Positions 20,640 through 30,047 are shown, numbered from the stretch's first letter. The stretch is DNA of 64,000 bases from CAWBVG01 sp963792175 (GCA_963792175.1 CAWBVG010000031.1:124001-188000), one strand, 5' to 3'. Numbers and translations: made by a program. The notes: generated by a model from the sequence alone, not told the origin.

Positions 20640-23111
20640 ATGTGCGGGTCGAACGACGCTGGCGCTGCGATGGCGGCGTGGGTGTGGGCGGGTGCGCTGT
20701 GGGCGGCCGCGCAGCCTCAGCCGACCGGCGCCGCAACCATCGACTATCAGCGGCAGGTCCACACGATTCTCGCGGCGCAGTGCCTCGGCTGCCACAGCGC
20801 CGAACGCCGATCGGGCGGGCTGTCACTGGCCTCATACGCCGACGCGCTCGAGGGTGGACGCAGCGGTGCGGCCATTCGTCCCGGCAACGCCGCCGGTAGT
20901 CTCCTCATAGGACGGATCACCGGTCAGGTACCGCCGTTGATGCCGCTCGGGAAGGCCGCGCTGTCAGCCGGCGACGTCGCGACAATCCGCCTGTGGATCG
21001 ACGAGGGCGCACGCGCCACGCCGGCCTCCGCGGCGGCGGCGCCGAAATGGGAAGCGCCGCTTGCGCTCGAGCGTCCGGCGCTCCCCGATGTCGTCCGGCC
21101 CGGCTGGACGACGCCCGTCGATCGATTCACGGCCGCCTATCTGGCCGGCATCGGCGGTCCACCCCCGGAGGTCGTCGGCGACGCCGCGTTCGCGCGGCGG
21201 GCGTTCCTCGACATCTGGGGACTGCTGCCGCCTCCGGACGATCTCCGCGCGTTTGTCGCGGATGCGAACGCCGACAAGCGCCGCGTGCTGATCGAGCGGC
21301 TGCTTGCCGACAACGACACCTACGCCCAGCATTGGATCTCGTTCTGGAACGACGTCCTGCGCAACGACGAAGGCGTCAACTACTACTCGGAGACTTCGTC
21401 CCGCAAGAGCATCAGTGCCTGGTTGCTGTCGGCGCTGAACAGAAACGTGCCCTACAACCGGTTCGTGGAGCAGTTGCTGAATCCGGCGGCGCCGGGCGAT
21501 CCCGACGGGTTCCTGGTTGGCGTCAACTGGCGCGGCGAGGTCAGCGCGAGCCAGACGCCCGCCATGCAGGCCGCGCAGAACAGCGCCCAGGTCTTTCTCG
21601 GCGTCAACCTCAAATGCAACTCGTGTCACGACAGCTTCATCAGCAAATGGCAGTTGAAGGACGCGTACGGTCTGGCGAGCTTCTTCTCTGAAGAGGGACG
21701 GCTCCGTCTCTACCGGTGCGATGTGGCACAGGACGTCTACGCCACACCCGCGTTCCTGTTCCCCGATCTGAATCGCGCGCCGCCGTCCGCGTCCTTGCCC
21801 GACCGCCGGCGCACCGCCGCGGCCATCTTCACCGATCCGCGCAACGGACGCCTGCCGAGAACAATCGTCAATCGGATGTGGCATCGCCTGCTCGGGCGGG
21901 GCCTGGTCGAGAACCCGGACGAGATGGATGGCGTGCCGTGGAGTCCCGGCCTGCTCGATTGGCTTGCGAGCGATTTCGTCGACAGCGGTTACGACCTGAA
22001 ACGGCTGATCGCGACGATCATGTCGTCGAAGGCGTATCAGCTGCGCGCGGTGCAACGGACCGGCGAACAGCCGCGCGACTACGTCTTTCGCGGTCCGGAA
22101 ATCAGACGCCTGACGGCGGAGCAGTTTGGCGATGCCATTGGCGCGATCACCGGCGACTGGAATGTGTCTCAACCGCCGGTGCTGACCGCGGCGGGCGGCG
22201 CGGGGCCGCCGCCCGCGCGCCGTACGCGTGAATGGCAGACGCCGGCCAGTCCGCTGGCGCGCGCGCTCGGCCGGCCGATTCGCGATCAGGTGTTCACGAC
22301 CCGCAGCACGACGGCGACGATGCTTCAGGCGCTGGAGCTGGTGAACGGCGAGCGACTGTCGAACTGGCTGCTTCGCGGCGCGCGAAACATGCTGGGTGAA
22401 TTGCCGCCCCCGCCGGCGGCCTTGTTCGTCACGCCGATCAACGCCCGCGGCGCGGCAGCCGGACAGACGGCGCCGCGGGTCGCTGCCGCGGCGTTCGACG
22501 TCGGCGTCTCCGGCGCGACCCGGCTCTGGCTCGTCGCGCAGGACGCGAACTCCACGGCTGTCGACAAGGCCGAGGCCGTGTGGGCGGACGGTGCGTTGGT
22601 CGGCGCTGACGGCGTAGCGACGCCGCTGAGCACGCTCGTCCCGCTGGATGCGTCGGCCGTCCGCTCCGGATCCGGCGCGGCCGTCATCGACGACCAGGCT
22701 TTTCAGTCGGCGGTGCGCGTCAAGACACCCTCTCGGCTCGTCTACGACATTTCAGGCCGCGGATTCATCAGGTTTCGCGGCGTCGTGGGGCTCGAACACG
22801 TGTCCCGGCTGGCGCAGGGGGAGAGCATCCTGGGGCGATTCCTGATCTTCGGGACCGAGCCCGATATGGATCGCCTGGTGCCGCCGGCGCCGGGAACGCC
22901 GCTGCCGCCGGGTCCACGGCTGACGAGGGCGGCGGACGTCGTCGATCGTGTCTATTGGTATGCGCTGGGACGAGCGCCGTCCGCCGAGGAACGCGCGATC
23001 GCGCTCGAGGCGCTCGTGGATTCGACGCGTCCGGGCCGCATCGCTTCTGAAGGAGTCGCGGACCTGCTGTGGGCGGTGATGGTGAAGCCGGAGTTTCAGC
23101 TGATTTTCTGA
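20640..23111 (+). CDS. DUF1549/DUF1553 cytochrome-domain protein
   Basis: Intact, about 823 aa. ATG 20640 has AAGG just upstream; a second ATG at 20670 directly precedes the signal peptide. Order of parts: PSCyt1 with heme motif CLGCH, then MPLGKAALSAGDVATIRLWI; DUF1549 (ARRAFLDIWGLLPPPDDLRA, AQHWISFWNDVLRNDEG) with a second CNSCH; DUF1553 (LPRTIVNRMWHRLLGRGLVE, FVDSGYDLKRLIATIMSSKA). An inserted beta-rich stretch (FDVGVSGATRLWLVAQDANS) resembles an NPCBM-type carbohydrate-binding domain. A DUF1501 gene starts one base after the stop, the classic partner. Homologues are predicted secreted multiheme or redox proteins of unproven function. Confidence 0.92.
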   Translation: MCGSNDAGAAMAAWVWAGALWAAAQPQPTGAATIDYQRQVHTILAAQCLGCHSAERRSGGLSLASYADALEGGRSGAAIRPGNAAGSLLIGRITGQVPPLMPLGKAALSAGDVATIRLWIDEGARATPASAAAAPKWEAPLALERPALPDVVRPGWTTPVDRFTAAYLAGIGGPPPEVVGDAAFARRAFLDIWGLLPPPDDLRAFVADANADKRRVLIERLLADNDTYAQHWISFWNDVLRNDEGVNYYSETSSRKSISAWLLSALNRNVPYNRFVEQLLNPAAPGDPDGFLVGVNWRGEVSASQTPAMQAAQNSAQVFLGVNLKCNSCHDSFISKWQLKDAYGLASFFSEEGRLRLYRCDVAQDVYATPAFLFPDLNRAPPSASLPDRRRTAAAIFTDPRNGRLPRTIVNRMWHRLLGRGLVENPDEMDGVPWSPGLLDWLASDFVDSGYDLKRLIATIMSSKAYQLRAVQRTGEQPRDYVFRGPEIRRLTAEQFGDAIGAITGDWNVSQPPVLTAAGGAGPPPARRTREWQTPASPLARALGRPIRDQVFTTRSTTATMLQALELVNGERLSNWLLRGARNMLGELPPPPAALFVTPINARGAAAGQTAPRVAAAAFDVGVSGATRLWLVAQDANSTAVDKAEAVWADGALVGADGVATPLSTLVPLDASAVRSGSGAAVIDDQAFQSAVRVKTPSRLVYDISGRGFIRFRGVVGLEHVSRLAQGESILGRFLIFGTEPDMDRLVPPAPGTPLPPGPRLTRAADVVDRVYWYALGRAPSAEERAIALEALVDSTRPGRIASEGVADLLWAVMVKPEFQLIF

Positions 23112-24590
23112 GTGATGGTCATGGCTGACGACAATCCGCACCTGATGAGTGAAGAGCAGAAGGCCTTCTCGCGACTAGTGGGGCGCCGAGCGTTTCTCGG
23201 AGTGACCGCCGGGGCCACGCTGTCGGCGCTCGCCGGCCGCGAGCCGCGGCGGCTCCAGGCGCAGGGCAGCGGCCCGACCGCCACCGCCGATGCCGTCATC
23301 GTGCTGTGGATGGCGGGCGGCATGGCGCAGACCGAAACCTGGGATCCGAAACGCTATACGCCATTCGAACCGGGCGTTCGCACCGAACGGGTGCTCAGCA
23401 CGTTTCCCAGCATCGACACGGTTGTCGATCACATCAAGATCTCTCAGGGTCTCGAACGCGTCGCGCGCGTGATGGACCGCGGCGCGATCATCAGAACCTT
23501 TCAGGCGGCGGACCTCGGCTTCATCCTGCATTCGCGCCACCAGTACCACTGGCACACCGGCTACATTCCGCCGCAGTCGCTGGCGATGCCGCACATCGGC
23601 TCGGTCGTGTCCAGGACGCTCGGCCCGAAGAACCCCAGTGTCCCCGCATTCATGGCCATCGGCCAGAACATGGAAATCGGCGCGGAGAGCGCGGCGGTGA
23701 AGGCGTTTCACACCGCCGGCTTTCTCGGCTCCGAACACGGGCCGTTCCTGATCACGAATCCGCTCGATGCGGCGACTGCGGTTCGGCCGCCGGCCGAACT
23801 GGGCGACAGGCGCTTTCTGAGCCGCCGCAAGCTTTACGAGAAGCTGCTGGCGAAGGAACCGGTCTACGAATATGCCGGCGACTTTCAGCGCGAGTCGCTG
23901 ATCCGGTCGCTCGAATCGGCCGATCGTCTGTTGACGTCGCCGTCGGCGAAGGCGTTCGACCTGTCGCTCGAGCCGCGCGGCGCCTACGACACCTACAACA
24001 CCGGCCGGTTTGGTCTGGGCTGTCTTCTGGCACGCCGTCTGGTCGAAGCCGGCGCGCGCTACGTCGAGGTCACCACCGAATACATCCCCTTCCGCTACTG
24101 GGACACGCACGAGCGCGGTCATGAGCGCGCGAAAGCGATGAAGGAGCAGATCGACGCCCCGCTCGCGCAGCTGGTGCTGGACCTGGAAGAGCGAGGGCTG
24201 CTCGATCGCACGCTCGTCGTCCTCGCCAGCGAATTCGGACGCGATGCCATCACGGAAGGGAAGGTGGGCAAGGAAGTTCGCGACCAGTCGAACACGCCCG
24301 ACGTGATGGCCGCGCCGGAACACTACGGCATGCACCGGCACTTCACCGCGGCCGGGTCCGTGGTGCTGTTCGGTGGCGGCATCAAGAAAGGGTTTGTCTA
24401 CGGCCGAACCGCCGACGAGAGACCGTGCACGACCATCGAGAACCCGGTGCCGGTCCAGGATCTCCACGCCACCATCTATCACGCGCTGGGCATTCCACCC
24501 ACCACCTCCTACGTCGTGGAGAAACGACCGGTCTACGTGACGAACGACGGCAAGGGAAAGCCGATACGCGACCTGTTCGAGCGCGGGTGA
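23112..24590 (+). CDS. DUF1501 domain-containing Tat-exported protein
   Basis: Intact, about 492 aa. It starts immediately after the DUF1549 stop (GTG 23112, or ATG 23115/23121), so translation is probably coupled. The N-terminal LVGRRAFLGVTAGATLSALA is a twin-arginine signal. Family text follows: IVLWMAGGMAQTETWDPKRY, HSRHQYHWHTGYIPPQ, RFGLGCLLARRLVEAGARYV, WDTHERGHERAKAMKEQID, LVVLASEFGRDA and MHRHFTAAGSVVLFGGGIKK. DUF1501 belongs to the alkaline-phosphatase/sulfatase superfamily by fold and is nearly always paired with DUF1549 or DUF1800. The enzyme activity is unknown. The gene converges with the PEP-CTERM gene 33 bp away. Confidence 0.93.
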   Translation: MMVMADDNPHLMSEEQKAFSRLVGRRAFLGVTAGATLSALAGREPRRLQAQGSGPTATADAVIVLWMAGGMAQTETWDPKRYTPFEPGVRTERVLSTFPSIDTVVDHIKISQGLERVARVMDRGAIIRTFQAADLGFILHSRHQYHWHTGYIPPQSLAMPHIGSVVSRTLGPKNPSVPAFMAIGQNMEIGAESAAVKAFHTAGFLGSEHGPFLITNPLDAATAVRPPAELGDRRFLSRRKLYEKLLAKEPVYEYAGDFQRESLIRSLESADRLLTSPSAKAFDLSLEPRGAYDTYNTGRFGLGCLLARRLVEAGARYVEVTTEYIPFRYWDTHERGHERAKAMKEQIDAPLAQLVLDLEERGLLDRTLVVLASEFGRDAITEGKVGKEVRDQSNTPDVMAAPEHYGMHRHFTAAGSVVLFGGGIKKGFVYGRTADERPCTTIENPVPVQDLHATIYHALGIPPTTSYVVEKRPVYVTNDGKGKPIRDLFERG

Positions 24591-24623
24591 TCGGTGGGCC
24601 GCGCCTCTGCAGCGAAAGAGACT

Positions 24624-25265
24624 TTAGAGCGGCTGTTTGCGGCGGCGGCGCTTCATGAGCGCGGCCGCGCCGCTGCCGACCAGTAGCAGCGTTCCCGGCT
24701 CAGGTACTTCGGAGAGCGTCAGTTGATCCTGCGCCTTCCGGCCGTCGAGCGTGAACAAGTTGATTACGCGGACACCGTCGTTGACCCAACCCGCGTTCAC
24801 ATTCGCTTCGGCGAGCGCGATGAGCGCCTCCGGATCGCCGATGATCGACGCGCCGAAGACGGCGATGCCATCGGCCAGTGTCCAATCGCCCTCGAGCATC
24901 CAGATCGCCGCCTGAATTTCATCCGACGTGAACGCTGACAGGGCGCCGTGGCGATAGCTGGAGAAGATCCACGCGGTCTCGGGCGAGATCGGATCCGGTC
25001 CGTCCTCGTCGTCCGCGAACTCGGAGATCGCCCCGACTACGAACAGGTTGTCGTAGTCGATGTCTTCAAACATCTGTACGCAAAAGGTCTTGAAGTCCGC
25101 TCCCGGCCCGTTGGACGTGTTGTCCACGTCGAACGCGCCGCCCCAGATGTTGCCGTCCGAGCCAAGTACATGCAGCACGTCGCCGACGGCGACCGGATCA
25201 GCGTACGCCTGGCGCGCGCCCAGCACGAGGCAGAACACAACGACGGTTTGAATGACTCTGCGCAC
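24624..25265 (-). CDS. PEP-CTERM sorting-domain protein
   Basis: 213 aa from GTG 25265, with GAGG about nine bases upstream. The long open frame continuing upstream to 26279 is antisense to real genes and is not used. The signal peptide (VRRVIQTVVVFCLVLGARQA) is followed by a beta-rich extracellular domain (DVLHVLGSDGNIWGGAFDVD, TSDEIQAAIWMLEGDWTLAD). The C-terminus SEVPEPGTLLLVGSGAAALM and KRRRRK is a textbook PEP-CTERM: VPEPGT, hydrophobic helix, basic end. Such proteins are processed by exosortase/EpsH and linked to exopolysaccharide or cell surface. No exosortase is in the window. Confidence 0.86.
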   Translation of the reverse strand: MRRVIQTVVVFCLVLGARQAYADPVAVGDVLHVLGSDGNIWGGAFDVDNTSNGPGADFKTFCVQMFEDIDYDNLFVVGAISEFADDEDGPDPISPETAWIFSSYRHGALSAFTSDEIQAAIWMLEGDWTLADGIAVFGASIIGDPEALIALAEANVNAGWVNDGVRVINLFTLDGRKAQDQLTLSEVPEPGTLLLVGSGAAALMKRRRRKQPL

Positions 25266-25442
25266 TGTGGAACCTCGCGGCAGCAAATTGCAAGGCGGCT
25301 GCCGGTGGGCGTCCCTTGAACGGTGCACAGCATTTACCAAGACGGCACGCTGCGCCCGCGGCGGCGGTTTGTCCCGGCGACTAATGTCCGTGGCAGGGCT
25401 ACTTCTAGTCTGTCTTTGAAGACCGTGCCTCTTTTCGAGGCG

Positions 25443-25775
25443 ATGCCGCGTACACTCTCTGACATGGCCGATGACGACGTGCTCGAGCAGCTGCGGGAAA
25501 ACCGGCACTGGCCCCGTCGCGGACGGCTGGACGCCCTGGCGGTCAAAGGTGCTGCGATCGGTCAGCTGCGCGCGGCGCGCGATTGGGCGGAGGAGTTGAC
25601 GAACGAACAACTGGTCCACAATCCGGACTCGAGCGCGGCGCTGCCGCCTGCGGAAGTGCCGCTCGGCGAGTACAGCCACCTGCCGGATCGGCTGGCGACG
25701 TTCTACACCCACCTTGAAACCGAACTGCGAAAAGTGGTCGGACCGATCAGTCTGACAGTGGACGGCCGAGACTGA
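25443..25775 (+). CDS. Conserved hypothetical protein
   Basis: About 110 aa. Possible starts are ATG 25443 (MPRTLSDMADDDVLEQLREN) or ATG 25464. Polar, helical, no signal peptide. Readable features are RRGRLDALAVKGAAIGQLRA near the middle and PDRLATFYTHLETELRKVVG near the end. The C-terminal block resembles a short ORF remnant at 47.7 kb (ARYHNLESELWRVLG). It is 9 bp from the DinB gene, so the two are probably co-transcribed. Function unknown. Confidence 0.5.
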   Translation: MPRTLSDMADDDVLEQLRENRHWPRRGRLDALAVKGAAIGQLRAARDWAEELTNEQLVHNPDSSAALPPAEVPLGEYSHLPDRLATFYTHLETELRKVVGPISLTVDGRD

Positions 25776-25784
25776 GGGACGACA

Positions 25785-26276
25785 ATGGCGCTGCCCGATG
25801 TCTCGCGACAGTTTCTCAGCGACTCGCGCGCCTTCCTGACCCACGACTATCTGCCGAAGATCGAGCGCTGTGTGTCTCAACTGACGCCGGAGCAGATCTG
25901 GTTTCGCGCCAACGACGCTTCGAACAGCATCGGCAATCTGCTGCTTCACCTGGCGGGAAGCAGCCGCTACTGGGCGATCGAGGTGATCGGCGGGCAGCCG
26001 ACGGGACGCATCCGGCAGCAGGAGTTCGACCGGCGAGAACCGTTGGCCGCGGATCGCCTGCTGGCCGACCTCCGGGCGGCCGTTGCGGACGTCGATCGAC
26101 GGCTGGCGGAGCTCTCGGCGGAGACGCTCCTCGAGAAACGGATGTCCAGCGACGAAGAGATGACGGTGCTCTGGTGCGTCTACCACATCGTCGAGCACTT
26201 CTCGATGCATACGGGACAGATCCTCACGATGACGAAGGCGCTCGTCGGGCCGCTCACGCCCTCGGCGCGCGGATAG
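25785..26276 (+). CDS. DinB-like four-helix protein (DUF1572 type)
   Basis: 163 aa; ATG 25785 follows GAGGGA. The four-helix-bundle pattern of DinB/YfiT metal-dependent proteins is visible: FLTHDYLPKIERCVSQLTPE, NSIGNLLLHLAGSSRYWAIE with a helix-2 His, and HIVEHFSMHTGQILTMTKAL with two further His. The three His form the family's metal site. Members include thiol-dependent S-transferases (bacillithiol or mycothiol type), but most are uncharacterised. Confidence 0.82.
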   Translation: MALPDVSRQFLSDSRAFLTHDYLPKIERCVSQLTPEQIWFRANDASNSIGNLLLHLAGSSRYWAIEVIGGQPTGRIRQQEFDRREPLAADRLLADLRAAVADVDRRLAELSAETLLEKRMSSDEEMTVLWCVYHIVEHFSMHTGQILTMTKALVGPLTPSARG

Positions 26277-26458
26277 CACTCCGCTGAGACCTGGTCATCA
26301 CGCCTCGGTTGCCTTGTTCGCCTGCCTCCAGTGGGCTCGCTGCCGACGACCTGAGCCGAACCCGTACGAGTCTCCAGATTGTCTGACGGTTGCCCAATCA
26401 CGAAATACGGTGGCGCCTGCTCACGCCAGGTTCCGCCACGGACTATTTCGCAGTCGAT

Positions 26459-27668
26459 GTGAAGCGTTTTCCGGGCGCCGTCTGGCACGATGCCCGCAAT
26501 GCATCAGCCGACGTGGTCGTCCTTCTCCTTCTTGTCGCTGGCAACGAGATCGCGCGCCGCGCGACGTGGCTGCGCAGGCTCAACGTTCCGGGCTCTTTCG
26601 TCGGCGGCCTCGCCGGCAGCCTGTTGCTCCTCGCCCTCAATTCCATGGGGCTGCCGGCGTTCGGAGTTTCCGAAGAGCTGCGCGACCTCCTGCTCATCGT
26701 CTTCTTCGTGTGCGCCGGGCTCGGGACGCCGGTGGCGAGCTGGCTCCGTGCGGGCCGCCCGCTCGTCGTGCTTTCGATCCTGGTCTCGCTCGATGATGGT
26801 GTTTCAGAACGTCATCGGCATTGGCGTGGCGACGATGCTCGGCGCTGCGCCGTCATACGGCGTGCTTGCCGGCAGCGTCGCCCTGTCCGGCGGGCTGGGC
26901 AGCGCCGTGGCATGGGGAGAGGAGTTCGCCGCAAAGGGTGTCCGCGCGGCAACCGAGGTCGCGGTGATCGCCGCCACCCTTGGCATGATCATCGGCACCT
27001 TCGTCGGCGGGCCGTACATCGCATGGGTGATGCGGCGCAAGAAGCTCAGCGCACCGCCGAAGAGCACGGGCAACGGAGAAGAGGTGAACTCCACTGCCGT
27101 GCCGTTCGTCGAGAAGCAAGTCATCCTGGTGCTGCTTCTCTTCGCGCTGTCGATCGGGCTCGGCGATCTCCTGCGAGACGCACTCCGTAGCATCGGACTG
27201 GTCACGCCACGATTCCTCACCGCGATGTTCGTCGGGCTCGCCATCTCGACGCTCGCGGACCTGCGACATCTCCACATTCCGCGGCCGCTCGTCGAACGCT
27301 TCGGCGACATCTGCCTGAGCCTCTTCATCGTCATGGCGCTCAGCGGCCTCGATCTGCGGACGCTTGGCCAGGTGGCCGGTCTGATGATCGTGATGGTGAT
27401 TGTCCAGACGGTGGCGACGGTGCTGTTTGCGCACTTCGTCGTGTTCCGTTTGATGGGACGCGATTTCGAAGCGGCGACGACGGCCGGTGGCGTGATTGGC
27501 GTCGGCCTGAGCTCCTTTGCCGTCGCCATGGCGACCGTCAAACAGGTCGAACGCAACTACGGCCCGGCGCCGCAGTCCGTGTTGCTGACGACGCTCGTCG
27601 GAGGCGCGGTCGCCAGCCTGACGAATGCGCTGATCATCATGGCGTTCTATCAGTGGCTGGTAGGGTAA
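26459..27668 (+). CDS. Sodium:glutamate symporter (GltS family)
   Basis: About 400 aa with one frameshift near 26793. The N-terminal half reads DVVVLLLLVAGNEIARRATW, RRLNVPGSFVGGLAGSLLLL, LRDLLLIVFFVCAGLGTPVA. The C-terminal half reads MMVFQNVIGIGVATMLGAAP, LSGGLGSAVAWGEEFAAKGV, VSLF-type membrane helices (LSLFIVMALSGLDLRTLGQV) and TAGGVIGVGLSSFAVAMATV. GltS has two inverted repeats with reentrant hairpins; NVPGSFVGG and GGLGSAVAWGEE fit its conserved regions. It would import glutamate with Na+ at the inner membrane. The start is uncertain: GTG 26459 or GTG 26513. Confidence 0.86.
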
Positions 27669-27701
27669 CCGGACAGGCGAGACACGAGCAGGCCAAAGGG
27701 T

Positions 27702-27722
27702 GATTCAGCGTGGACGCTCCAC
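27702..27722. repeat. 21-bp direct repeat, copy A
   Basis: GATTCAGCGTGGACGCTCCAC occurs here and again, identically and in the same orientation, at 30927-30947. Its core GTGGA-CGC-TCCAC is a small palindrome. This copy touches the stop codon of the minus-strand zinc-ribbon ORF and marks the left edge of the accessory region. Confidence 0.75.
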
Positions 27723-27913
27723 TAATGGCCTATCGGTTTGGCACCGGGGGATGGGCACAGCTCGGGTTGGCGCGGCGTCGCGGAGGACCACACGTGCATG
27801 CAGAGCCGGCAGATGAACCAGCGCAGAGGACTTTCGAGGATGTGATCTTCTTTCACGCCTTCGATCTCTTTGCAGCGTGGGCAAGGGGAGAGCGGTGATG
27901 GAGGTGCCGGCAC
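27722..27913 (-). CDS. Small zinc-ribbon protein (CPRC...CRLC)
   Basis: 63 aa if started at GTG 27913; the frame is open to 28051, so the start is uncertain and no ribosome site is obvious. The sequence has two knuckles, CPRC and CRLC, separated by KEIEGVKEDHILESPLRWFI, then MHVW. This is a short zinc ribbon without other domains. A degraded relative with the same CPRC-x-GVEE-x-LRWF-x-C order lies at 48158-48319. Function unknown; such ribbons often bind nucleic acid or partner proteins. Confidence 0.5.
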   Translation of the reverse strand: MPAPPSPLSPCPRCKEIEGVKEDHILESPLRWFICRLCMHVWSSATPRQPELCPSPGAKPIGH

Positions 27914-28137
27914 GGCCGGATGATAGCCATATCGCCGAGCTAGGGAAATACAGTGGATTCTGTATATCCGCAGAAAGTGGTCTCCTCCAACGCGACAAGA
28001 CGTCTGGATTTTCAGGGCTCGCTCGTTCAGGGCGGCGGACAGCGGTGTCAATTTCCTGACATACAGAAATCACCTGATGGCTTCCGCCATCAGGGCTGTG
28101 CTATTGGTGTGCTCATCAATAACGGGAGGGTTCCCAA

Positions 28138-28338
28138 ATGAAAACTGTCCTTATCCCGTGTCCGAAGTGCGCACAGCCTGGCACCTACCTGAGGGCCGTG
28201 CCAAGAGTCACTCAGTCCTCAGCCTCGGACTACTACCGATGCGACGACTGCCAGCATGTCATGGACACGTGCCGAAGGATGAGCGCGAGCCGACACTCTC
28301 GTGTCCCCGAAGGCATTCGAGCGCGAGCCGACCACTGA
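28138..28338 (+). CDS. Small zinc-ribbon protein (CPKC...CDDC)
   Basis: 66 aa; ATG 28138 follows GGGAGG at 8 bases. Reads MKTVLIPCPKCAQPGTYLRA, then SDYYRCDDCQHVMDTCRR. The CPKC/CDDC pair, spaced by about 28 residues with YYR before the second knuckle, is a zinc ribbon. The gene stands alone between two minus-strand ribbons. No further domain and no recognised family name. Confidence 0.6.
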   Translation: MKTVLIPCPKCAQPGTYLRAVPRVTQSSASDYYRCDDCQHVMDTCRRMSASRHSRVPEGIRARADH

Positions 28339-28393
28339 CGCGCCGGTGCTACAACGCCTAGGGACACGGCTCGTTCGTCAGCAGCAACGCGGG

Positions 28394-28633
28394 TCAGGTC
28401 GCCTGCGCGAATGATTTCAGCTGACCGCACGTCGGGCATCGAAAGGTCACAATCGGTAGCCGCTGCTTGTCGCCTAACTTCAGCCCAGTCCAACCCGTCC
28501 ACCAAGTCGGCTCTGCGGTTCCATTGACCCATGACGACTGTTCGCTGGCGCGAGTTCCATAGGTGAAATCGACTATGAAACCGGCATCCATTGGCACCTT
28601 GCAGTCAGGGCATACGGGCGATGGCTGCGACAC
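28394..28633 (-). CDS. Small zinc-ribbon protein (CPDC...CPTC)
   Basis: 79 aa from GTG 28633 with a perfect AAGGAGG upstream. N-terminal CPDCKVPMDAGFIVDFTYG, central WVNGTAEPTWWTGWTGLKLG and C-terminal TFRCPTCGQLKSFAQ. This matches a known family of small bacterial proteins in which CPxC-x-MxxGF(I/L)D and YRCPxCGYLxSYA flank a Trp-rich centre (DUF6487-like, name from memory). Two CxxC knuckles would bind one zinc. It is the best-preserved of the zinc-ribbon genes here. Confidence 0.75.
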   Translation of the reverse strand: MSQPSPVCPDCKVPMDAGFIVDFTYGTRASEQSSWVNGTAEPTWWTGWTGLKLGDKQRLPIVTFRCPTCGQLKSFAQAT

Positions 28634-28716
28634 GGTTCCTCCTTGCGATGCACCTGCGGGTATGGCCGGCCTGACTGGTAGTATGACGGGTCCTAACGCT
28701 CAACAGGATTCGAAGC

Positions 28717-28950
28717 GTGGTAACGGGACTCCTGCCGTTCTGGGTCGCTCTTCAGACGTCGGCTCGCGATCGCATGCTGGCGCGTGCGGGCGCGAAATGG
28801 CGATCTACACCGTCTCCCTCGGCGTCGAGTGCGGCTATTGTCACGCGGCATCAGGGATGGAAAGGCACCGAAAAGCCTCCATGGCGAACCGCTCTCGCCG
28901 TCTCACCGAGGATGATCAACCTGGTGCCCGGCAGTCGTCATTTTGGGTAG
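28717..28950 (+). pseudogene. Remnant of a c-type cytochrome (reaction-centre cytochrome-like family)
   Basis: One frame gives MAIYTVSLGVECGYCHAASG, with heme motif CGYCH after SLGVEC. A neighbouring frame continues GWKGTEKPPWRTALAVSPRM and INLV. Together they match the one-heme domain often annotated as photosynthetic reaction-centre cytochrome c subunit-like in Acidobacteriota (ALGVECxxCH ... KPxKxTARxM). There is no proper start and no signal peptide, the frame shifts within the motif region, and the helix after the heme ends early. I call it a decayed fragment. Confidence 0.45.
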
Positions 28951-29111
28951 CGGTCATGAGAAGCGACGAAGCGAAGCGAGGGCGGAACAGCTCCATCTTC
29001 CACCGTTCAGCGACCTTGGAGCGTGCGACTTGAAACTGGCCTCGCTGTTGCACCGCCGGACCTCGGCGATATGAGGCGCGCAGCCCCATTCGCGGGGGGC
29101 TCGAGTAGCCG

Positions 29112-29930
29112 ATGGCTCAGGCGGCGCTGACCGAACGACAGCTGAGGGAGCGCAAGTACTACGATCACTTCGTCGGGCGGAGTGTGGTTGATGTCGGCTC
29201 GCTGGCGGCCGTTCGAGGTGAGGAGCGCCGGCCATGGAACCCTTACTGGTTCGTCACCGAGATGGTGCGCGAGCGGTTCACGGCGTCGACACAGCGCCTC
29301 CTCGACTTCGGGTGCGGCCCCGGCACGTATTCAGTTCAGTTCGCCCATCTAGGCTATCGTGTGACTGGATTCGACGTCTCACCAGCCAACGTCGAAACCG
29401 CGCGGGCGCTGGCCGCGCGGTACGGCATGAGCGAGCGGACACAGTTCGATGTCGGGGTTGCCGAGGCGCTTGACTATCCATCCTCGCATTTCGACATCGT
29501 CGTGGGCATCGACATCCTCCACCACGTCGAGGTGGCGTCCGCCGCTGCCGAGTGTCTGCGTGTGCTGAAGCCCGGCGGCATTGCCATCTTCAAGGAACCT
29601 GTTGCCGTGCCGTTGTTCGACCGGTTTCGGAACAGCCGCCTGGGCTGCGCCATCCGTCCCAAGGACGTGTCGTTCGACCTGCACATCACGGAAGACGAGC
29701 GAAAGCTGATGCCAGCCGACCTGCGATTGATAGGCGCGATGTGGTCGGTCGAAGAGCATCGGTTCCGACTCCTCTCGCGCCTGGATGCGCTCATTGGGGA
29801 TCGGTTCAAGACTGTCGCGGGCGCGTCAAGGCTGGAAATCGTCGACGGCCAACTGATGCGCGTGTTGCCGATGCTGCGAGTCCTTGGCGGCAGCGTCGTG
29901 CTTCTCTGCCGGCACCCTCGCCGCGCGTGA
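29112..29930 (+). CDS. Class I SAM-dependent methyltransferase
   Basis: Intact 272 aa. Motif I is LLDFGCGPGTYSVQFAHLGY, followed by GFDVSPANVETARALAARYG, the acidic motif II region DIVVGIDILHHVE and the post-motif LRVLKPGGIAIFKEPVAVPL. This is a Methyltransf_11/25-type Rossmann methyltransferase. The approximately 55 residues before motif I (ERKYYDHFVGRSVVDVG) and the C-terminal helices probably bind the acceptor. The acceptor is unknown; the pattern ERKYYDH...HHVE is often seen in lipid, quinone or glycan methyltransferases. It is one of the few intact genes in the accessory region. Confidence 0.86.
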   Translation: MAQAALTERQLRERKYYDHFVGRSVVDVGSLAAVRGEERRPWNPYWFVTEMVRERFTASTQRLLDFGCGPGTYSVQFAHLGYRVTGFDVSPANVETARALAARYGMSERTQFDVGVAEALDYPSSHFDIVVGIDILHHVEVASAAAECLRVLKPGGIAIFKEPVAVPLFDRFRNSRLGCAIRPKDVSFDLHITEDERKLMPADLRLIGAMWSVEEHRFRLLSRLDALIGDRFKTVAGASRLEIVDGQLMRVLPMLRVLGGSVVLLCRHPRRA

Positions 29931-30047
29931 GCAGCGTCGAAATCCGTCTACACCCGATCGACACGACATTGCCGGCGCCTGCGCGCGTACGCGGACCATG
30001 GCGCTCTCGTGCGTCGCGCGTAGTGGCGATGCTATGCTGGCGGCGTC

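Noticed and set aside
24624..26279. 551-aa open frame on the minus strand
   Set aside because: Only its last 213 codons are a gene (PEP-CTERM protein from GTG 25265). The rest is antisense to the DinB and hypothetical genes and lacks any motif.
28380..28640. Prophage or toxin-antitoxin locus around the zinc-ribbon genes
   Set aside because: No phage structural genes, integrase or recognisable toxin fold; the small proteins are single zinc ribbons.
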